Of a stretch of DNA of 64,000 nt, positions 8,991 through 16,833 are shown piece after piece (position 1 is the first letter of the stretch; every line of letters starts with the position of its first letter). Source of the DNA: a bacterium (GTDB lineage Bacteria; BMS3Abin14); assembly GCA_029210965.1 (NCBI GenBank), contig JARGFZ010000014.1, forward strand, positions 1-64,000, written 5' to 3'. The position numbers and the translations under genes were made by a program. Below the pieces are notes generated by a model. It did not search any database. It was given only the letters and a program-made list of their open reading frames with translations, and was not told the origin of the DNA.

Positions 8991-9977
8991 TCAGTGTCCT
9001 TCTTCCTCCGACTCATCATCGTCCGGCTCACTATCTTCATCCCCGGGTTCATCCTCTTGTTCCGTATCACCGCCACCATCATCGCCATCATCGCTACCAC
9101 CATCATCGCCATCATCGTCACCATCATCTTTCGTTTCATCATCCGCCTGGTCCCAATGACGATCTCCGGCATCGCCCGAACCGATGCCGCTTCCGCGGCG
9201 GTGGAAATTTTCTGCCAGTCTTTGGAGGTAATCCCTGATGTCATTCAGGTCCGCTTTTTTGTTCTTCATGAGGGAGATAGCGTAGTCACCCACCGAGCCT
9301 GAATCTACGCCGTAACCGCTGGCCGCCTTGACCATCTCCATGATGTCCTCGGGTTCTATTTTTCGGTTGATCCTGTCCTTGGCCATGGTCTCATAGACCC
9401 TCTCAATGTCCCTTTTGTTCATCCCGGCAGCGATGGCATCGCTGGTCCTCACGATCAGGGTCCGGGAGGAATCACCTTTCCCCTCGACCTTTTCGGCCTG
9501 GGCAGCGGAATATTCAAGGCGCTCACCGACCTTTTTCAAGGCCGCCAGGATCCGGTCCTCACTGACTTTTTTAGCGAGCCCCTCCATGATCTTCTCGGCG
9601 TAAGGTTGAGTCGGCAGGCCTTTTCCCCGGGCCGCATCCAGGGTATCGATCATTTTCGAAAGAGCATCCGGACTAACGTGGCTGTCAAGGGACTTTTCGA
9701 TCACGGGTGCAAGGCGATCTTCCGGATATCCATTCTCAACAGCCCTGGCAGCACTCTGAAGAACCATGCCCCTTTCCACAGCTACAGGCATGCGGTTCAT
9801 GATCGTCATCTTGAGTTCCTGGGAAATGGCCGCCGACCATCCAGGCACTACTGTCATCGACAACAAGATCAGGACAGCAGGGAGACAAAGAGACATTTTT
9901 ATCCGAATAACGATCCGGGACCGATTCTTCATTCTTCTATCCTCCCGCCTTCCCGGCTTTTCGACCGAATCTGTCAA
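8991..9977 (-). CDS. Secreted protein with Asp/Gly-rich acidic tail, last gene of ECF sigma operon
   Basis: A protein of up to 328 residues. An N-terminal signal peptide (SLCLPAVLILLSMTVVPGWSA, about residues 29-49) is followed by a charged helical domain (about 50-255) and a C-terminal 65-residue tail made almost only of D, G, E and S (DDGDDDGDDGG and similar). The ATG at 9977 overlaps the stop of the upstream lipoprotein gene as ATGA, suggesting coupled translation; internal ATGs at 9932 and 9896 also precede the signal peptide. The tail should be unstructured and could bind divalent cations, which is inference. The domain is not recognised. Confidence 0.75.
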   Translation of the reverse strand: MTDSVEKPGRREDRRMKNRSRIVIRIKMSLCLPAVLILLSMTVVPGWSAAISQELKMTIMNRMPVAVERGMVLQSAARAVENGYPEDRLAPVIEKSLDSHVSPDALSKMIDTLDAARGKGLPTQPYAEKIMEGLAKKVSEDRILAALKKVGERLEYSAAQAEKVEGKGDSSRTLIVRTSDAIAAGMNKRDIERVYETMAKDRINRKIEPEDIMEMVKAASGYGVDSGSVGDYAISLMKNKKADLNDIRDYLQRLAENFHRRGSGIGSGDAGDRHWDQADDETKDDGDDDGDDGGSDDGDDGGGDTEQEDEPGDEDSEPDDDESEEEGH

Positions 9978-10390
9978 AATATCCTCAAAGCTCCTTCCGG
10001 TGTCCTGTGCACGCTCAGAACACCCGTTACGCCTCCAAAATCGTCCTGTTCAACTCTTCCCCGTCCCTTTTCAACCGTTACCGATCCATCCACGACAAAG
10101 AAGTACCTGTAATCTCCCGGCATGAGGTCCAGTTCCGCTGTCCAGGTACCGTCTGGTCTCTGGCTGGCCTGCGCCTCAAAGGTGACTGGTGAGGCAACAA
10201 AAGTCCTCATAAGTACGAGCGTCACCCCATCCGCCTCGGGCGAATGGATGGAAAAACGCACGACTCCCTTATCCTTTAACTCCCTGACCGTACTGTTCGT
10301 CACGTCAGAAGGGGAACGCTCCGCCGGAATGTGGGAGCAGGCGGCGATCGGTCCCAGGACCACAAGCACTGCCAGAAGCCTCAAAACCAT
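9974..10390 (-). CDS. CBM48-like lipoprotein
   Basis: A 138-residue protein whose signal peptide ends in a lipobox (LGPIAACS), so a lipid-anchored periplasmic or outer-membrane location is expected. The body resembles the isoamylase-N/AMPK-type CBM48 beta-sandwich: VRFSIHSPEADGVTLVL then PDGTWTAELDLMPGDYRYFFVVDG. The start at 10390 is one base after the anti-sigma stop (TAA G ATG) with AGGATCGG upstream, and is preferred to the ORF start at 10447. It is translationally linked to both neighbours. The ligand is unknown; most CBM48 domains bind alpha-glucans. Confidence 0.75.
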   Translation of the reverse strand: MVLRLLAVLVVLGPIAACSHIPAERSPSDVTNSTVRELKDKGVVRFSIHSPEADGVTLVLMRTFVASPVTFEAQASQRPDGTWTAELDLMPGDYRYFFVVDGSVTVEKGRGRVEQDDFGGVTGVLSVHRTPEGALRIF

Positions 10391-10391
10391 C

Positions 10392-10985
10392 TTATAGACC
10401 GATCCTGGCCACCGAATTTTTTGAGCCGAAGTCGTCATCGACAACATAATCCGCTAGCGGATCTCCGGGCCGCTCCTTGCCATCGACCATGAGAACATAC
10501 CTGTATTCACCCGGCTCGACGTTAAGTTCCACCAGCCAGTATCCACCTTCTCCTCTTTGTTTTAAAGGGATCTCACCTGTCCAGCCGTTGAAATCACCCA
10601 GCACTGAAACGGAGCCCGCACCCGGGGCATAATAGACGATCCTGAACGCCTCCATTTTGCCCCCCTCTGCAGGTGGGTTGAGCATCTTTAATCCCACTCC
10701 GATCCCGACAAGGAGGCATGCCGCAACCACTGCAGCACCTGCGAAAAACGGCCTGAGTCTTGAACCCACTTTCAAGTAAGACAGCCTGATCCCGCCCGAC
10801 AACCTTACCCGGGGTGCCTTGTAAACATCCAGCGTTTCTGCCGAAGCTGTCAACTCCCTCATTCCCTGCACGTATATCCCCAGGTCGGGATCTGACTTGA
10901 GGCGTTGTTCAAAGGCATCTGCCTCTTTAAGATCAAGCTCCCCATCCAGGTACAAGTTGGCCAGGACAATGTCATTATTTCTCAC
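10392..10985 (-). CDS. Membrane anti-sigma factor with periplasmic CBM48 domain
   Basis: A 197-residue protein with three parts: an N-terminal cytoplasmic helical region (about 1-60, containing LYLDGELDLKEADAFE, the usual start of anti-sigma domains but without the ZAS His/Cys zinc motif), one membrane segment (about 79-99), and a periplasmic AMPK-type CBM48 domain (118-197) with GDFNGW at 130-135 and PGEYRYVLMVDG. Its ATG overlaps the sigma-factor stop (ATGA). The layout suggests that the periplasmic carbohydrate-binding-like domain controls release of the sigma factor. That role is inferred, since it is not typical of described ECF anti-sigma factors. Confidence 0.8.
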   Translation of the reverse strand: MRNNDIVLANLYLDGELDLKEADAFEQRLKSDPDLGIYVQGMRELTASAETLDVYKAPRVRLSGGIRLSYLKVGSRLRPFFAGAAVVAACLLVGIGVGLKMLNPPAEGGKMEAFRIVYYAPGAGSVSVLGDFNGWTGEIPLKQRGEGGYWLVELNVEPGEYRYVLMVDGKERPGDPLADYVVDDDFGSKNSVARIGL

Positions 10986-11485
10986 GACATATCCTCTCTG
11001 AGCAGATTTCGAAGAGCATGCCGGGCCCTGTAAACCCTGACCCTGGCGGCGCTCACAGCTATCCCGAGCACTTCCGAGATCTCGCTGTATGACAGTCCGT
11101 CAACGTGCTTTAGCATGAACGGCACTCTATATCCTTCCTCAAGCAGCATAAGGACCCGGGAAAGCTCCATGGCACTCTCTCTTCCCGTAAAAAGCTCCTC
11201 AGGAGTGGGACTGGATTCAGTGTCCAGATCCCGAACCCCTTCGAACCAGTTCCTTTCCCTTTTCGCGCGGGCCCACTTGTTCTTCATGGTGTTTACAGCG
11301 ATGCGGTAGATCCAGGTTTTAAATGTCGAATCCCCTCTGAACTGGCGCCGGGAACGGTATGCCCTGTACGCCGCATCCTGTAACAGATCCGCGGCAAGGT
11401 CTCGATCGCCCACCGATCTTAACAAAAAAGTAAAGAGCTGATCGGAAACCTGCTCATATTCGGAATGAAATTGCGTTTTATCCAT
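10982..11485 (-). CDS. ECF-type RNA polymerase sigma factor
   Basis: A 167-residue sigma-70 family protein with region 2 (DLAADLLQDAAYRAYR, GDSTFKTWIYRIAVNTMKN) and region 4 (LSYSEISEVLGIAVSAARVRVYRARHAL), and no region 1 or 3. It heads the four-gene coupled operon at 11485-8991 and should transcribe genes released by its cognate anti-sigma factor, probably including this operon. The upstream spacer at 11486-11628 carries a GTGAACA heptamer array and was not resolved into promoter elements. Confidence 0.9.
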   Translation of the reverse strand: MDKTQFHSEYEQVSDQLFTFLLRSVGDRDLAADLLQDAAYRAYRSRRQFRGDSTFKTWIYRIAVNTMKNKWARAKRERNWFEGVRDLDTESSPTPEELFTGRESAMELSRVLMLLEEGYRVPFMLKHVDGLSYSEISEVLGIAVSAARVRVYRARHALRNLLREDMS

Positions 11486-11535
11486 ACTGGACTATTTACC
11501 TAGACAGCGGGGAATGTAAAACGTTACATGGTTTT

Positions 11536-11568
11536 TAAAGTGAACAGTGAACAGTAAACTGTGAACAA
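11536..11568. repeat. GTGAACA heptamer array
   Basis: Units GTGAACA, GTGAACA, GTAAACT, GTGAACA in tandem between the sigma-factor gene and the terminator. No facing partner was seen here. Confidence 0.6.
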
Positions 11569-11628
11569 ATACAATGCCATAAATTAAGATCCAAGATTTA
11601 AAACTTCAGGTAGGTGAGAGTTACTTCA

Positions 11629-11667
11629 AAAAGACCGGCCGCCCCATGCGGGTGCGGCCGGTCTTTT
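11629..11667 (-). terminator. Intrinsic terminator of the Asp/Gly-tail gene
   Basis: A 14-bp perfect stem, AAAAGACCGGCCGC paired with GCGGCCGGTCTTTT around an 11-base loop, flanked by A-runs and T-runs so that it can act on both strands. It lies 40 bp past the stop of the 11707-12150 gene and separates it from the sigma operon. Confidence 0.85.
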
Positions 11668-11706
11668 ATCCAGAACATGAGTGTTTACAAATTGGGATAA
11701 AAAGGA

Positions 11707-12150
11707 TTAATCGTCGTCGTCATCCCCGTCATCACTGTCACCATCATCGCCATCATCCTCGCCGTCACCATCATCATCGCCGTCGTCATCGTCGTCCATG
11801 TCGCCGTCGTCATCGTCATCCACATCATCACCCGAATCATTCCCCGAGATATGATCGTCAACGATGGTATTCAGATCCTCTCCGGTGCCGTCCTCGTAGG
11901 CCTCCTTGAGGTCTTCGAGCATCTCCTCAACGTCTCCCTCATCCAATCCGGCTGCGCGGGCTTTCCCAACAGCCGCATCGACAAACTCAGTTGAGATCCC
12001 CGCCTCCACTGCTTCAGTGGCAGCCTCCGCGACGCCATCACCGCTGATGCTGTCTGCCATGGCAGGAGCCATGGCAAAAACCAGTGCGATGAGAACCGCC
12101 ATACCAGAGAACATAAGCATCTTCTTGACTGATAATCTCGCCTTTTCCAT
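11707..12150 (-). CDS. Small secreted protein with poly-Asp/Gly tail
   Basis: About 147 residues: signal peptide (KKMLMFSGMAVLIALVFAMAPAMA), a short helical domain (about 35-95) and a 45-residue C-terminal tail almost entirely of D with G, S, E and M. The ATG at 12150 is used because GGAGG lies 8 bp upstream; the upstream ATG at 12165 overlaps that site. It shares its tail type with the 8991-9977 protein of the ECF operon, so the two may belong to one envelope response. Ca2+ binding or surface exposure is possible but unproven. Function unknown. Confidence 0.7.
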   Translation of the reverse strand: MEKARLSVKKMLMFSGMAVLIALVFAMAPAMADSISGDGVAEAATEAVEAGISTEFVDAAVGKARAAGLDEGDVEEMLEDLKEAYEDGTGEDLNTIVDDHISGNDSGDDVDDDDDGDMDDDDDGDDDGDGEDDGDDGDSDDGDDDDD

Positions 12151-12474
12151 CTTAAATACCTCCATTCGTTCATATCCGGATTTTCACGGCCTGACAGTCT
12201 CGGGCTGCACGTCAACCCTGCAGGGCCATGAATTGCAACGGTTTAACAGTTCAGACATTCAAGCTGCGTTTTCGTTACAGGAAAAGATGGATATGTCTGG
12301 CGGAAGGTTAAATCTGCTGGCGACGGATCGCCAGCGTCAGACGAAGGGAGCTCATTTATTTTTCCATGGGGAACGATTTGATTTTAAGGTTCACTGCTTA
12401 GCGCCTGCCCTGAGGTCGCCCCCGGTGAGTCCCGCCGCTGGCGGGATCGAAGCGTTCCCAGTTTGCCACGGCCT
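12151..12474. other. Spacer with local hairpins, no gene
   Basis: It holds two short hairpins, one of CTGGCGA/TCGCCAG type near 12320 and TCCCGCCGCTGGCGGGA near 12430. It should contain the promoter of the Asp/Gly-tail gene at its left side. No coding frame is supported. Confidence 0.4.
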
Positions 12475-13458
12475 TCACTTGATCCCCATTAACCCCATCA
12501 GATATCTACTGACAAGATACAGGGCAGCGATCATCAGGAGTGGAAAAACAGCGATGTTGAATATGTAGGCGGCCGTCTGGCGCAGAACAGCTGAGGCCAG
12601 CGCCTTTGAACGCTTTTGAATGTATTTCTTAAATTCCCTGATTTTCTCTCCGGAAACAAGCGCGGTTAAGATATTCCCACCGCTCCCTTCCGGTCTCTCT
12701 GTAAGTGCCAGGGCAGGATCAGTACCGTCATAGGGAACCGGCACAGTAACCGTTGACGTCTGTATACCCGATGAAACCGCCTCCGTCTCTTCCTGGCCAT
12801 CACCCTCGAGCAGTGAGGGCATGGTCTGACCCATATCCTCATATAGGCTGTTTGCCTCACTTATCGGTTCGCCTGTTATGTGATCCGATACCCATCCGGC
12901 ACCCACGACGCTCAGCGGCAGACCGATGTAAAGCAGTAGTGCCAGAACCGATGCGACCACACTGCTCCTGGCAAAAGCGGATCTAAAAGGCGAATTATCC
13001 GGAGCTACATCCCTAATAAGAAGCCAGGCCAGTGCGCAGACAAGTGCAGCCCACAGGAACCAGATGTTAACGACTGCGGCAAGGTCCAGTAAATATTCGG
13101 CGATGTAATAGTAGGCTACGGCCGCAAGGAGGACCTTCCAACCGAAATCGACGTAGTCGTAAACCGCTACGGCAAGGTCCCCGACCTTGACGTTGAGTAT
13201 GAAACCCACCTCGGAACTTTTCAGGACAGCGAGCCCTACCTTGAGAGCCGAAAGAAGCAGGAACCCCTTAAGGGCCTGCTCGCGCTGCTGTTCGAGGTGC
13301 ATTTCCGCTGCCTCGCTGACCTTCCCCAATCCGGAGTTGGAAAAAATCACCTCCAGGGCCGGACCGTTGGCAGTAGGGATGAAGGACAGAACCAGGAGAA
13401 CCGCCACAAGGGCGGCCAGGAAGCGAGGGGAGGAAAGAAGAGAGAGGATCGTTTTCAT
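12475..13458 (-). CDS. Uncharacterised integral membrane protein
   Basis: 327 residues with an N-terminal hydrophobic helix (FLAALVAVLLVLSFIP), a cluster of about four to five helices between 95 and 205 (KVLLAAVAYYYIAEYLL, IWFLWAALVCALAWLLI, SSVVASVLALLLYIGLPLSVVG), a hydrophilic loop of about 80 residues and a C-terminal helix (FNIAVFPLLMIAALYLVSRYLMG). No family is recognised. The same-strand membrane protein at 13633-15150 lies upstream with a 175-bp spacer, so they may be cotranscribed. Confidence 0.7.
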   Translation of the reverse strand: MKTILSLLSSPRFLAALVAVLLVLSFIPTANGPALEVIFSNSGLGKVSEAAEMHLEQQREQALKGFLLLSALKVGLAVLKSSEVGFILNVKVGDLAVAVYDYVDFGWKVLLAAVAYYYIAEYLLDLAAVVNIWFLWAALVCALAWLLIRDVAPDNSPFRSAFARSSVVASVLALLLYIGLPLSVVGAGWVSDHITGEPISEANSLYEDMGQTMPSLLEGDGQEETEAVSSGIQTSTVTVPVPYDGTDPALALTERPEGSGGNILTALVSGEKIREFKKYIQKRSKALASAVLRQTAAYIFNIAVFPLLMIAALYLVSRYLMGLMGIK

Positions 13459-13559
13459 GGTATCAGCTCCAATGCTGAATAATCATCCTTATCATGGTCA
13501 TGCCAGGAGGACTAGTCCATGTCCAGACCCAGGTCGAGACCAAGGTTCCAGGTTTTGAT

Positions 13560-13625
13560 CTTCTCCTGCGTTCTGCCTGTCCCGAGCTCAGTCGAGGGGC
13601 GTTCTGCGTTCGGTATTTCTAGACC
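13560..13625. repeat. REP-like palindrome with TTCTGCG heptamers
   Basis: Contains CTGTCCCGAGCTCAGTCGAG followed by GGGCGTTCTG; the same roughly 30-base stretch recurs at 25497-25535. The core read on the minus strand (CCCCTCGACTGAGCTCGGG) is a variant of the CCCTTCGACAAGCTCAGGG palindrome found elsewhere in the window. Confidence 0.7.
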
Positions 13626-13632
13626 CCAGACC

Positions 13633-15150
13633 CTAGACACTTTTTTTATCTTTTTTCTCTCCTCTGATCAAAATCCGAACCTCGTCATCCTCCCACCGAA
13701 TGGAATCGATCTCGAAGGTTTTGAAATTGTACTCCGGGAACATCTTGTACAGGGTCAGGCGATCGATGCGGGAAAGATCCCCCTCCGGGAAGTATTCTCC
13801 CATGGGCTGGATTGTCCTTCGATCATAGATCATGTAGCGGGAACCGGGAGAGTTGGCAGCCGGCTCGGCCTTTACATCCTGTGACTCAGGGGCCGGCTCC
13901 GCCACGGGAGGTACTGCCTCGGATCCCGGCACGGCTTCAATCTCCGGTTGGCTTTCCTCTCCTGAAAGGATCTTCGTTTCATCTATATCGTCCTTAACAT
14001 CAACTTCCAGTTCCACTGGCACAACCTCATCAACCTTGATATGAACCTCGACCTCATCAAAGTTGGACCAATCCAGTTTGACGATCCTCAGTTCACCAGG
14101 TGCCAGTTTTGGAGAGAGAAGCGCAGACAGGGAAACCGGATCCAGGGTAGAAAACCCTTCATCACCAAAGTAGGTCTCGTAATGCTCCCCCGTTGCTGCA
14201 TCAAGAACCTTGTAGCGGGTCCTCATTCCAGAACCCGGTATACTTCCAGTGGTTACAGGCCTTTTCCCGAGGGGCACCCCACCGACTGCTCTGGCGACAT
14301 CCGTACCTTCTGGTTTAGTCTCTGGTATATCAATGGCCGTATCAACAGCCGTCTCAAATGCCATGTATCGGGCTGTCTCCTCGACCCAGTCCTCAGGTAT
14401 GACAAGTTCATCCCCAGGATAGGGTTCTGATGAAGCATCTAATATTTCGGGGGACAGGACCTCATCCATCTGTGATGTCACGATCTCCTCGTCAAGAGCC
14501 ACAAAGGCTGGCCCATGAACACTTTCCTCTACCCCCAGGGACAACCCCAGTTTGCTCTCGGAAAGTTCATCAAACTCGTAAACCGTCTCTTTAACATTGG
14601 GAGGCGGTTCAGCTCCCTTCTGGACAGACTGTCCCACTTCAAATATCTCTTCGTCTGACTCTTCAAACAGGGGTGATTCTTGCGTGTCGATGGGATCAGT
14701 AGCCTGGACTGCCCCATATTTAATCAGTTCAGCCGTCTGGTCATCCTCAATCTTTCCCATGACAAGGGGTTCAAATCCACCAGAAGGAATCGGATCCACT
14801 CTCGAAGCCGCAACAAAGGAAGCCAAAATAAAAATCAGTGCGGTGCCTCCGCCGGCGGCGCCCGCTATCCTTAATTCCAGTATGGGAGGAAAGAAAACAA
14901 ATAAAGCTCCAATACAGACGGTCACAGCAATGAGAGCTGATAAAGCTGCCGCGCCAAGCCGGGTCAGAACCTTGCTGCCCCCAAGGAGCAAAACCGCGAG
15001 CTGAAGCCCGAGAACAGCAAAAAGCCACAGGGCCTGGATATCAACTTTCCACAAAACCTTGAAGGTGAAATAGGTGGTGAGTGTAAAAACAAGAGAGGCG
15101 AACAGAATGAGAGAACTGACTGGTATCCGATCTGATGATCCTTGATTCAT
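13633..15150 (-). CDS. Membrane protein with two copies of an unrecognised C-terminal domain
   Basis: 505 residues. Four membrane helices occupy about residues 12-112, followed by a long acidic low-complexity region (about 115-310). Two related domains follow, at about 312-373 (RYKVLDAATGEHYETYF ... WSNFDEVEVHI) and 438-497 (RYMIYDRRTIQPMGEYF ... WEDDEVRILI), joined by a Pro/Glu/Ala-rich linker. The duplicated unit is about 60 residues and has no match I recognise. The acidic central part and the topology suggest that the bulk faces the cytoplasm or periplasm as a flexible arm; the side is not decidable here. Confidence 0.7.
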   Translation of the reverse strand: MNQGSSDRIPVSSLILFASLVFTLTTYFTFKVLWKVDIQALWLFAVLGLQLAVLLLGGSKVLTRLGAAALSALIAVTVCIGALFVFFPPILELRIAGAAGGGTALIFILASFVAASRVDPIPSGGFEPLVMGKIEDDQTAELIKYGAVQATDPIDTQESPLFEESDEEIFEVGQSVQKGAEPPPNVKETVYEFDELSESKLGLSLGVEESVHGPAFVALDEEIVTSQMDEVLSPEILDASSEPYPGDELVIPEDWVEETARYMAFETAVDTAIDIPETKPEGTDVARAVGGVPLGKRPVTTGSIPGSGMRTRYKVLDAATGEHYETYFGDEGFSTLDPVSLSALLSPKLAPGELRIVKLDWSNFDEVEVHIKVDEVVPVELEVDVKDDIDETKILSGEESQPEIEAVPGSEAVPPVAEPAPESQDVKAEPAANSPGSRYMIYDRRTIQPMGEYFPEGDLSRIDRLTLYKMFPEYNFKTFEIDSIRWEDDEVRILIRGEKKDKKSV

Positions 15151-15325
15151 AGTCCCCTCCGGGGAGTGCTCTGAAGAAGGTTTCCTGTCGGGTATTTTAA
15201 CGAGAAAGAGGGGAAGTTGCCAGTAGTCGATTTATCGTGAAGCGTGAAGGCAAAAATTTTGTCCCCTTTTTTTCCAAGTGAAATAATGCTATCGTATTGA
15301 TAGCAAATATGCCAGGAGGAACGAT

Positions 15326-15544
15326 ATGCCCAACATCCTCGTCAGAGACCTTTCCCCCGAAACGATCAAGATGTTAAAAGCCAGGGCACACAGAAGCGGC
15401 CGTTCCATGCAATCCGAACTGAAAAACATCCTGGAAGGGGCTGCCAGGATGGAATCTCTCGATGCCGCGCTATTATCGGCCAGGATACGCCGTATGCTGG
15501 GAGATAGAGAACACACAGACAGCGCTGACCTGATGGGAACCTAG
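15326..15544 (+). CDS. Ribbon-helix-helix antitoxin, FitA/VapB type
   Basis: 72 residues. The N-terminal MPNILVRDLSPETIKMLKAR followed by AHRSGRSMQSELKNIL matches the FitA-like ribbon-helix-helix fold used by VapB antitoxins to bind DNA. The gene is preceded by AGGAGGAACG and ends 6 bp before the PIN gene, the usual antitoxin-toxin order. It would be expected to repress its own promoter (a -10-like TATCGTATTG/ATAGCAAAT stretch lies at about 15290-15308). Confidence 0.85.
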   Translation: MPNILVRDLSPETIKMLKARAHRSGRSMQSELKNILEGAARMESLDAALLSARIRRMLGDREHTDSADLMGT

Positions 15545-15550
15545 ATCCCG

Positions 15551-15973
15551 ATGGCCCGATTTGTAGTAGAACCTGGTATCGCTGTAAAGTGGTTCCTTCC
15601 GGAGGAATATTCAAACCCTGCCGCCCGCCTTCTGGATGGCGGCAACGAACTGATGGCGCCGGATACCCTTTGGTTCAACGCCGGAAGGCTCATTACCGCC
15701 AAGGTACGCCTGGGTGAACTGTCACCCGATGAGGGAGCCCAGATCATCCAGGCTGTTCAGTCTGTTCCTGTGAAACTCCAGCCTTCACAACCGCTGTTGG
15801 AACCGGCCCTGCGTATCGCCGCATTCCTTGACCTACCCCTTGGGGATGGCCTCGGGCTTGCCGTCGCGGTCCATGGTGATTGCCGGCTTGTCACAGCCAG
15901 CAGAACCCTTTATGAAAAAGTGCAGAAAACTCCCTTTTCTGTTCATGTAAAGTGGGTGGGGGACATCCGGTGA
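15551..15973 (+). CDS. PIN-domain VapC-like toxin with degraded active site
   Basis: A 140-residue PIN-fold protein (FVVEPGIAVKWFLPEE, APDTLW, GDGLGLAVAVH, LVTASRTLYEKV). Comparing motifs with the VapC consensus, the first Asp (VVDAS) is Glu7, the conserved Glu of the E-x-x-N helix is Asn43, and the last Asp (LVTAD) is Ser117; only the central acid, Asp99, remains. The metal-dependent RNase site therefore looks compromised, although the fold and length are intact. It is paired with the antitoxin upstream. It may be a decayed toxin or one retained for DNA or antitoxin binding. Confidence 0.8.
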   Translation: MARFVVEPGIAVKWFLPEEYSNPAARLLDGGNELMAPDTLWFNAGRLITAKVRLGELSPDEGAQIIQAVQSVPVKLQPSQPLLEPALRIAAFLDLPLGDGLGLAVAVHGDCRLVTASRTLYEKVQKTPFSVHVKWVGDIR

Positions 15974-15980
15974 AACCGAT

Positions 15981-16058
15981 ATCAGATCTCATATCTCACA
16001 TCTCAGAAAAAGCACCCGGTCATTTGAGATTTGAGGTCTGAGATTTGAGATTAGATTT
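15981..16058. repeat. Inverted pair of ATCTCA / TGAGATT heptamer arrays
   Basis: Left array 15981-16006 (ATCTCAT, ATCTCAC, ATCTCAG units) faces right array 16023-16058 (GAGATTT, GAGGTCT, GAGATTT, GAGATTA units) across a 16-base loop. The right array abuts the start codon of the next gene at 16059. Confidence 0.8.
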
Positions 16059-16562
16059 ATGTCAAACCCAAAATACCTCCTGGAGTTAAAAAGCGGGGCA
16101 GAGCGTGCCCTCAACGCCGAACCGCCCGACGGTCTCACCGCCTTCCCCTTGTCCTGGGCGCTGTGGGAGGCGATCCGCAGAAGGATCCTGGTGCTGGCGT
16201 GCAAGAGGGAGGGTTGGACCGTAGAGCAGGCCAGGGACGTTCTCATGGAGGAAAGAATAGATAATGGCAGATTCATTGAACTTTTTTCGGGCATTACTAT
16301 GGGAGATGTGTGGGAAGAATCCCTTCCGCTGGAGGCGCTGCAGTTGTGGCCGGAGATCCTCAAAGCTGTGGATCTGAGGAAGAGGATCATTCACGGCACA
16401 AGCCACATTGGGGAGGAAAGCCTTCAGCGAACCGACTGGAATGTGCTGCGGTTTGTAAACCGTCTCCACGAACACCCTCTTGGGGACCCACTGAAAAAGA
16501 TGCCTAAAAAAACGAAGAAGACCTTGTCTGATGAGAGCCTGAGGGAAAGAATAAAAAAGTAG
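16059..16562 (+). CDS. HEPN-like protein
   Basis: A 167-residue, largely helical protein. Around residue 107 it reads VDLRKRIIHGTSHIGEE, which contains the R-x4-H motif (Arg107, His112) that is catalytic in HEPN RNases of the 'RNxivHg' type. The N-terminal half has two predicted long helices. The C-terminus is a Lys-rich tail. No nucleotidyltransferase (MNT) partner is adjacent; the VapBC-like pair lies just upstream. The start codon follows a TGAGATT array directly, with GAG/GAGATT as the only candidate ribosome-binding site. Family membership is inferred from the motif and helical pattern. Confidence 0.6.
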   Translation: MSNPKYLLELKSGAERALNAEPPDGLTAFPLSWALWEAIRRRILVLACKREGWTVEQARDVLMEERIDNGRFIELFSGITMGDVWEESLPLEALQLWPEILKAVDLRKRIIHGTSHIGEESLQRTDWNVLRFVNRLHEHPLGDPLKKMPKKTKKTLSDESLRERIKK

Positions 16563-16599
16563 AAGTATTAGCATTAGGAAGTGAGCATTTCGCCCTTTC

Positions 16600-16655
16600 T
16601 TCTACCTCAACTTATACTTATACTTATACTTCTACTCATACTGATACTGATACTG
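16600..16655. repeat. TACTTA/TACTGA hexamer array
   Basis: Units TACTTA, TACTTA, TACTTC, TACTCA, TACTGA, TACTGA, TACTGG in tandem between the HEPN-like gene and the 52-residue ORF. Confidence 0.75.
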
Positions 16656-16674
16656 GTATTACCTGGAGCCCGAT

Positions 16675-16833
16675 ATGACCGAAAATAAAGAAGACAAAGC
16701 AAAAAGGGAAGCTGAAAGACGCAAAGCTGAGCGCTTCGCATGGTTGGGGCCCCTGCTGGAAAGAAGAAAAGCAGAGGCCGAACCTATTGAGGATACGGAT
16801 GATGGGGAGGAGCTGGAAGAACTGAAAGATTGA
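16675..16833 (+). CDS. 52-residue highly charged protein
   Basis: A complete ATG-TGA frame of 53 codons with GGAG six bases upstream of the ATG, which supports translation. The product is rich in Lys, Arg and Glu (MTENKEDKAKREAERRKAER...), probably one amphipathic helix, ending in an acidic DTDDGEELEELKD-like tail. No family is recognised. It follows the HEPN-like gene by 112 bp and could be its small partner, but this is speculation. Confidence 0.55.
   Translation: MTENKEDKAKREAERRKAERFAWLGPLLERRKAEAEPIEDTDDGEELEELKD

Noticed and set aside
14768-14790. tRNA-like T-arm (GGTTCAAATCC)
   Set aside because: It lies inside the 505-residue gene; no acceptor stem or anticodon arm can be drawn.
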